A stretch of 64,000 nucleotides of DNA, taken from positions 1 to 64,000 of the forward strand of contig CAKZKT010000088.1 of NCBI GenBank assembly GCA_937124585.1, written 5' to 3'. The position numbers and the translations under genes are program-made. The notes beneath the pieces were generated by a model that saw nothing but the letters and a program-made list of their open reading frames with translations, was not told the DNA's origin and searched no databases. This DNA is from an uncultured Anaerolineae bacterium (lineage in GTDB: Bacteria; Chloroflexota; Anaerolineae; CG2-30-64-16). Position 1 is the first letter of the stretch; every line of letters begins with the position of its first letter. Shown here in pieces: positions 59,761 through 64,000 of the stretch.

Positions 59761-62235
59761 ATGGACCGCCGACGAAATCACCGATGGGCATGGCCAATTC
59801 GCGCAATGATGCTTGCCATCATGCTGTTGGTTGTGTTCGCGCTGGCCGGATGCAGCCGGTTGCCCATCCGTCGGCTGACGCCGCTGCCCTCGCCGACGGC
59901 CGGCGTCCTCGAGGACCTGCCCGAGGTGAACGCCTCGAAGCTGATCATCCAGGCAGAGGGCGGCCGGGTGGCGCTGCGCGATGGCGCCGAGATCGTGATC
60001 CCGCCGCATGCCCTTTCCGAAACGTCGGTAGTGAGCCTGAAGCTTGCCGTTGCGACGCTGCGCGTGCCGATCCCCCGCAGCCTGATCGGCCGGGCCTATG
60101 AGTTCGGCATAGACGGCGGCAGCCTGGTGGGCGTGGCGCGTCTCCGATTGCCGCTGCCGACAGTCGTCTCATCGGATGACTACGATCTGGGTCTTTACCG
60201 CTGGAACGGCCAGGCGTGGGAGCGTATCCCTGCTCGTCACGCCGGCACGGCGCTCGAATTCGGCACCAATATCCCCGGCGGCATCTTCTCGGTGCAGGGA
60301 CAATGGCGTCAGGCCGACGCCAGCCTGGCGCTCAGTGTCACCGGCCCGGCCGGCGCCGGCCCGGTCGTGGCGGGCAGTCAGCTGGTGGCAACGGGGCAAT
60401 ATCGCTACCTTGCCTTGCCGACACTTCAAAACGGTCTCGTCCCGGCGCGCCTGACCTGGAAGCTCGATACCTCGGGCGGCATGGGCCAGATCACCGGCGA
60501 TGAAGCGCTCGACAAGACCATCGGCGAGACGCCGCTCTGGTTCAAGCCCGATCCGGGCCAGGCGCAGGGGGTCATCGAGTTCTCGCAGCCGTTCGATCTT
60601 TCGCCGGCCGCGATAGATGTGCAGCCCGGCGTCACGCGCTTCCTCTATGCCATTCTGACTGTCGAGGACAGTCCGACTCCCACCCGCCGGCTCAGCAAAG
60701 CGATCCAGTACACGCAGATTCTGCCGATCCGCGTCGTCGGCACCGAAGTGGTGCGCCCCACGCTGTTCAGAGAGCCGCCGGCCGGCCTGCGTTGGCACGT
60801 GCGCTTCAACGGCCAGACGATGGCGCAGCGCGCCGCGGTCACGACCACGCTGCCGCTGGCGGAGTTCCTGGAGATGGGCGGCCTGGGCAACTACAGCGTG
60901 ATCCTAGAGGCGCCGGTTGACGGCAAAGTCGTCGCGGTGAGCAACGAGGTGCTGATCACCCTCACGGTGCCGCAGCCGCCGACGCCCACGCCAACGGCAA
61001 CGGCGACCGAGACCGTTACCCCGCCTGCGGAGGCGACAACAGGCCCGCGTATCATCGCCACGCCTACGCCAGGCGGCGCGCCGGCCACGCCCACGCGACG
61101 CACGCCGCCCGGCACGCAGACCGCCACCCCAACGCCCGGCCCGGAAATCACCCCCACACGTACCGCCACCAGCATAGCGACCCGGCCGGCCTGGGCGAGT
61201 CTTTTCTGGGCCGATCGGTACAGCCTGGCGCCCGGCGAATGCACCGTGCTGCACTGGAATCTCGAGGGAGTCACTGCGGTCTATCTGAACGGCGTGCCGG
61301 TCACGGGCGCAGAGGACCGGCAAGAGTGCCCGGCGCAGACGACGATCTACACGCTGCGCGTGATCTCCGGCGCCGTCAGCCAGGATTTCCGTCTGTCTAT
61401 CTCTGTGCAGAGCACGACCACGCCCGATGTGCAGTTCACCGCCAATAGCTTCGTTATTGTCAAAGGGCAATGCACCAACCTGGTCTGGGAGACGAGTGAT
61501 GTGCAGGCCGTTTACCTCAACGACAGCGGCGTACCGGGTACGGCCACGAAGGAAGTCTGCCCGGAGACGACCAGCGTCTACACGCTGCGGGTGGAGCGCA
61601 CAGGCAGTCCAACGGTCACCAAGAGTCTGACCATTAAGGTGCTGCCCGTCGAAGGGATCGTGTTGCACTTTTGGGCCGAGCAATACGCTTTGGAGCTGAA
61701 CAAATGCACCACCCTGCACTGGATGGTGTCCGATGTGACCGCGGTCTATCTGACGAAACCGGAGGGCGAGTTTGGCGTCGCCGGTTATGGCAGTGAACAG
61801 GTGTGCCCGTCGGTGCGTTCGCAGGTTTACACGCTACGCGCTGAGGCCTCCAACGACCGACGGGCCAGCAAGAGGATCATCCTCAACACCTTCGATCCGG
61901 CTGCGCCCGGCCTGGCGGCCAACGAGGTGATCGCTCAGGGCATCATCAACAGCGTGGTCAATATCCTGGATGCCGATCCATTCGTGGCGGGCGATCAGCC
62001 TGGTTACCGGTTGATCCTGGACGGAATCACGCCTCTCTTCAAAGGGGCCGGCCCGTGCTGCCAGATGGCAGTGAACTTTCTGATCACTCAGGCTCAGAGC
62101 GACGAGGCATTGGCCGAAGTCGTGGACTGGCCGGTCAATCCCGGCCAATTCGTCGAATTTCGTGGGGACTGCACGGCCGATACCTGTGTCCTGCCTGCCA
62201 ATCGCACGTTCTATTTTAAACTGCGCTCGAATTGA
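59761..62235 (+). CDS. Large lipoprotein with three repeated cysteine-paired beta domains
   Basis: An 824-residue surface protein. It has a signal peptide and lipobox (ALAGC, Cys31), a region (about 55-140) resembling ZU5-type beta domains (DGAEIVIPPHALSETSVVSLKL), a long beta-rich middle, a Pro/Thr/Ala linker (about 405-475), then three repeats of about 70 residues (roughly 480-545, 555-620 and 630-705). Each repeat has the pattern Cys-Thr-x-Leu-x-Trp ... AVYL ... Cys-Pro ... YTLR, the two cysteines probably forming a disulfide. A cysteine-rich segment ends the protein. Its function is unknown; wall or surface adhesion is plausible. Confidence 0.85.
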   Translation: MDRRRNHRWAWPIRAMMLAIMLLVVFALAGCSRLPIRRLTPLPSPTAGVLEDLPEVNASKLIIQAEGGRVALRDGAEIVIPPHALSETSVVSLKLAVATLRVPIPRSLIGRAYEFGIDGGSLVGVARLRLPLPTVVSSDDYDLGLYRWNGQAWERIPARHAGTALEFGTNIPGGIFSVQGQWRQADASLALSVTGPAGAGPVVAGSQLVATGQYRYLALPTLQNGLVPARLTWKLDTSGGMGQITGDEALDKTIGETPLWFKPDPGQAQGVIEFSQPFDLSPAAIDVQPGVTRFLYAILTVEDSPTPTRRLSKAIQYTQILPIRVVGTEVVRPTLFREPPAGLRWHVRFNGQTMAQRAAVTTTLPLAEFLEMGGLGNYSVILEAPVDGKVVAVSNEVLITLTVPQPPTPTPTATATETVTPPAEATTGPRIIATPTPGGAPATPTRRTPPGTQTATPTPGPEITPTRTATSIATRPAWASLFWADRYSLAPGECTVLHWNLEGVTAVYLNGVPVTGAEDRQECPAQTTIYTLRVISGAVSQDFRLSISVQSTTTPDVQFTANSFVIVKGQCTNLVWETSDVQAVYLNDSGVPGTATKEVCPETTSVYTLRVERTGSPTVTKSLTIKVLPVEGIVLHFWAEQYALELNKCTTLHWMVSDVTAVYLTKPEGEFGVAGYGSEQVCPSVRSQVYTLRAEASNDRRASKRIILNTFDPAAPGLAANEVIAQGIINSVVNILDADPFVAGDQPGYRLILDGITPLFKGAGPCCQMAVNFLITQAQSDEALAEVVDWPVNPGQFVEFRGDCTADTCVLPANRTFYFKLRSN

Positions 62236-62289
62236 TCTGGCGTCCTCTCCGCGGGCTGTTCTCGGCATGCCCCATGAAAACAAGCCCGT

Positions 62290-62340
62290 CCACGTGCCAG
62301 GCATCCTGTAGAGTGCCTGCGAAGTCCCGCGACAGCGGGG
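62290..62340. terminator. Two hairpins between convergent genes
   Basis: CAGGCA/TGCCTG (62298-62303 and 62314-62319) and CCCGC-GACA-GCGGG (62326-62339) fill the gap between the convergent lipoprotein and ppk2 genes. The first hairpin is related to the arms of the 53-bp array (24838-25028). No T-run follows. Confidence 0.45.
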
Positions 62341-62359
62341 GCACATCCACCGGCGATTT

Positions 62360-63181
62360 TTAGTCCGGGATCACGACCTTCGACAGATCTTCAGCCGATG
62401 GCGGATATTGCATGTTGAAGCTGTGCAGCGTCTCCACCAGCACCCGGGCGGCCACCAGATTGCGATACCATTTGTGATCGGCCGGCACCACATACCAGGG
62501 TGCCCACGGCGTGCCGGTCAGGTTGACGGCGTCTTCATAGGCCGCCATGTACTCGTCCCAGCGCGCCCGTTCCTTCAGGTCGCCCACCGAGAATTTCCAA
62601 TGCTTCGTGGGATCGTCCAGCCGGGCCTGCAACCGGCGTTTTTGTTCTTCCTTTGAGATGTGCAGGAAGAACTTCAGGATCGTGACCCCGTTTTCGGTCA
62701 GGTGTTTCTCGAATTGATTGATCTGCTCATAGCGCTGTTGCCACACTTCTTTCGGCACCAGATTGTGCACCCGCACCACCAGCACATCCTCGTAGTGTGA
62801 TCGGTTGAAGATGCCGATCATGCGCCTGGGCGGAACAACTTTGTGGATGCGCCACAGGTAATCATGCGCCAGCTCTTCGGGCGTGGGCACCTTGAAGGAG
62901 CTCACGATGCAGCCTTGCGGATTGACACCGCGCATGACGTGCCGAATGAGACCATCCTTTCCGCCGGTGTCCATGGCCTGGATCACGATCAGAAGGGCGT
63001 GCTTGCCTTCGGCATAGAGCAATTCTTGCAGCCGGATCAGTTCGGCGCGGTCTGCTTCGAGCTGTTTCTTGGCTCCTTTTTTGTCTTTGTAGTCGCCGGT
63101 GTCGGCCGGGTCAACGTCACGCAGGCGGAATCGTTTGCCTGGCGGGATCAGGTGTCTCTCGTGTAGCGGCAGGTCGCCCAT
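62360..63181 (-). CDS. ppk2: Polyphosphate kinase 2 family protein
   Basis: Transfers phosphate between polyphosphate and nucleotides (PPK2 type) in the cytoplasm. The 273-residue protein has the Walker A region AMDTGGKDGLIRHVM (Asp71 to Lys75 and following), the Walker B-like FNRSHYEDVLVVRV with catalytic Asp/Glu residues, and the lid segment SKEEQKRRLQARLDDPTKHWKFS. Length fits the single-domain type. Start at MGDLPLHE is fixed by GGAGGG upstream. Whether it makes NDP or NTP cannot be determined. Confidence 0.93.
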   Translation of the reverse strand: MGDLPLHERHLIPPGKRFRLRDVDPADTGDYKDKKGAKKQLEADRAELIRLQELLYAEGKHALLIVIQAMDTGGKDGLIRHVMRGVNPQGCIVSSFKVPTPEELAHDYLWRIHKVVPPRRMIGIFNRSHYEDVLVVRVHNLVPKEVWQQRYEQINQFEKHLTENGVTILKFFLHISKEEQKRRLQARLDDPTKHWKFSVGDLKERARWDEYMAAYEDAVNLTGTPWAPWYVVPADHKWYRNLVAARVLVETLHSFNMQYPPSAEDLSKVVIPD

Positions 63182-63310
63182 CGGTTCCCTCCTTTGCTCG
63201 CATTTTCGAGCCGATATCATTTTGGCAGCGGCGCATGACATGGGCGCTCGACTGTTGCAGCATCTATATCATAGGAAGTTCCGCCTTGTCAACTGTGCTG
63301 AATTTCCGTA

Positions 63311-63338
63311 ATGCAACTGCGACGATCTGTGGTAGAAT
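63311..63338 (+). promoter_or_regulatory. Possible promoter of the degV gene
   Basis: ATGCAA (63311-63316) and TAGAAT (63333-63338) are separated by 16 bases. The -10 is fair, the -35 poor; the ATG of degV is 110 bases further on. Confidence 0.4.
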
Positions 63339-63448
63339 AGCGGCCAGATGTTCCTGTCGCGGCCCGAGCAGACACGAGCCCGTTTTTGTTTGTGCGAGAT
63401 CATTGCCCAAGCCGTGTTTTTGCATTCATTCACGAGGAGGAAGCTCTC

Positions 63449-64000
63449 ATGACCCGCATCATCGTTGATACGCTCTGCGGCCTGTCGCCGGAGACGGCGC
63501 GTCGCCTGGGCATCCCGATGATCTCCCAGGTGATCAACTTCGGCGACGAATCTTTTCGGGAAGGGATAGATATGGACCATGCCGCGTTCATGGCGCGGCT
63601 GCGCGCCGGCAAGGAGCTGCCGAAGACGTCGGCACCCTATCCCGGCGATTTTCTGGCGGTCTTCGAGGAGCTCGTCCGGACCGGCGAGAGCCTGGTCTGC
63701 ATCCATCCCTCGGCCGAAGTGAGCGGCACCGTGCGTTCGGCCCTGACCGCCAAAGAGTCGTTGCCCGATGCCGACATCCGCGTCATTGACACGCGCACGA
63801 TTGCCGGGCCGCTGGCGAGCATCGTCCTGGCCGCCGACCGGCTGGCGAAAGCGGGTGCCAGCGCCGATGAGGTGGAGGCGCTGGTGCGCGCCATGATGCC
63901 GCGCGCGCGTATCTACTTCCTGGTGGACACCCTGGAGTTCCTCCGTCGCGGCGGACGCATCGGCGGCGCGGCGGCGCTGGTGGGCAGCGTGCTGCAGATC
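63449..64000 (+). CDS. DegV family fatty-acid-binding protein (5' part, runs off the window)
   Basis: The first 184 residues are visible. GAGGAGG lies eight bases before the ATG. DegV proteins bind long-chain fatty acids and feed fatty-acid kinase. Family segments include the amino-terminal VDTLCGLSPE, VCIHPSAEVSGTVRSA and the late FLVDTLEFLRRGGRIGGAAALVGSVLQI. The standard DST motif appears here as VDT. The carboxy-terminal third is outside the window. Confidence 0.9.
   Translation, partial: MTRIIVDTLCGLSPETARRLGIPMISQVINFGDESFREGIDMDHAAFMARLRAGKELPKTSAPYPGDFLAVFEELVRTGESLVCIHPSAEVSGTVRSALTAKESLPDADIRVIDTRTIAGPLASIVLAADRLAKAGASADEVEALVRAMMPRARIYFLVDTLEFLRRGGRIGGAAALVGSVLQI

Overview
The window is GC-rich bacterial chromosome, densely coded, and most likely from an uncultured Chloroflexota (Anaerolineae or Caldilineae-like). 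That placement is inferred from three things: lipoproteins with Pro/Thr-Pro-Thr linkers, an mreBCD-mrdA-rodA cluster beside gltX, and many short hairpin repeats between genes. No rRNA or other decisive marker is present. One tRNA gene (Gln, CTG anticodon) and about 46 protein genes are supported.

Region 1 (1-16.5 kb) is mostly housekeeping. From the left come the start of an unidentified leftward gene behind four regularly spaced palindromes, a hairpin-rich repeat block, phosphoenolpyruvate carboxylase, a serpin, a remnant of a formylglycine-generating-enzyme domain, lepA, ksgA, an aldo/keto reductase, a plsC-type acyltransferase, a LysM lipoprotein and a zinc/manganese-type binding lipoprotein. 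The last has a sigma70-like promoter followed by a perfect Fur-type 7-1-7 palindrome. A phosphoglycerate-mutase-like metalloenzyme, a TPR membrane protein, a metallo-beta-lactamase-fold protein with altered metal ligands and an AlaX-type tRNA editing protein follow.

Region 2 (16.5-45.5 kb) is a run of 23 genes, all on the minus strand and mostly closely spaced, several overlapping by 4 bp. It looks like a catabolic locus for acidic, possibly sulfated plant or algal polysaccharide. It holds two GH4 enzymes with different active-site tetrapeptides (CHEI and CHGH), a GH42 beta-galactosidase, a GH130 phosphorylase-like enzyme, an oligogalacturonate-lyase-like (PL22) beta-propeller, a Cys-type sulfatase, a TIM-barrel epimerase-like protein and a Gfo/Idh oxidoreductase. 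It also holds a shikimate-dehydrogenase-like enzyme, a SelA-like PLP enzyme plus amidohydrolase pair, a URO-D-fold protein, a cupin, an AhpD-like protein and a HAD phosphatase. Three large proteins (660, 777 and 858 residues) do not match a family I can name and look like helical-toroid/beta-sandwich carbohydrate-active enzymes. No transporter and no transcription factor gene lies in the run. These unknown proteins are the best candidates for undescribed biology here.

Region 3 (45.5-64 kb) returns to core functions: an atypical nucleoside-diphosphate-kinase-like protein, a PHP-domain metallohydrolase with a frameshift near its end, the rod-shape operon mreB-mreC-mreD-mrdA-rodA followed by gltX, tRNA-Gln with a clear promoter, a thioredoxin with a TPR-like tail (CnoX-like), a calcineurin-like phosphoesterase, a large lipoprotein with three cysteine-paired repeats, polyphosphate kinase 2, and a DegV protein that runs off the right edge.

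Repeats are prominent: four 53-bp hairpin units (24838-25028), a 78-bp direct repeat (38439-38611), two copies of a three-fold 9-mer (21860 and 41222), and copies of a CCCTC/GAGGG hairpin family. Coordinates and starts were read by eye; family names rest on motif recognition, not on database searches.
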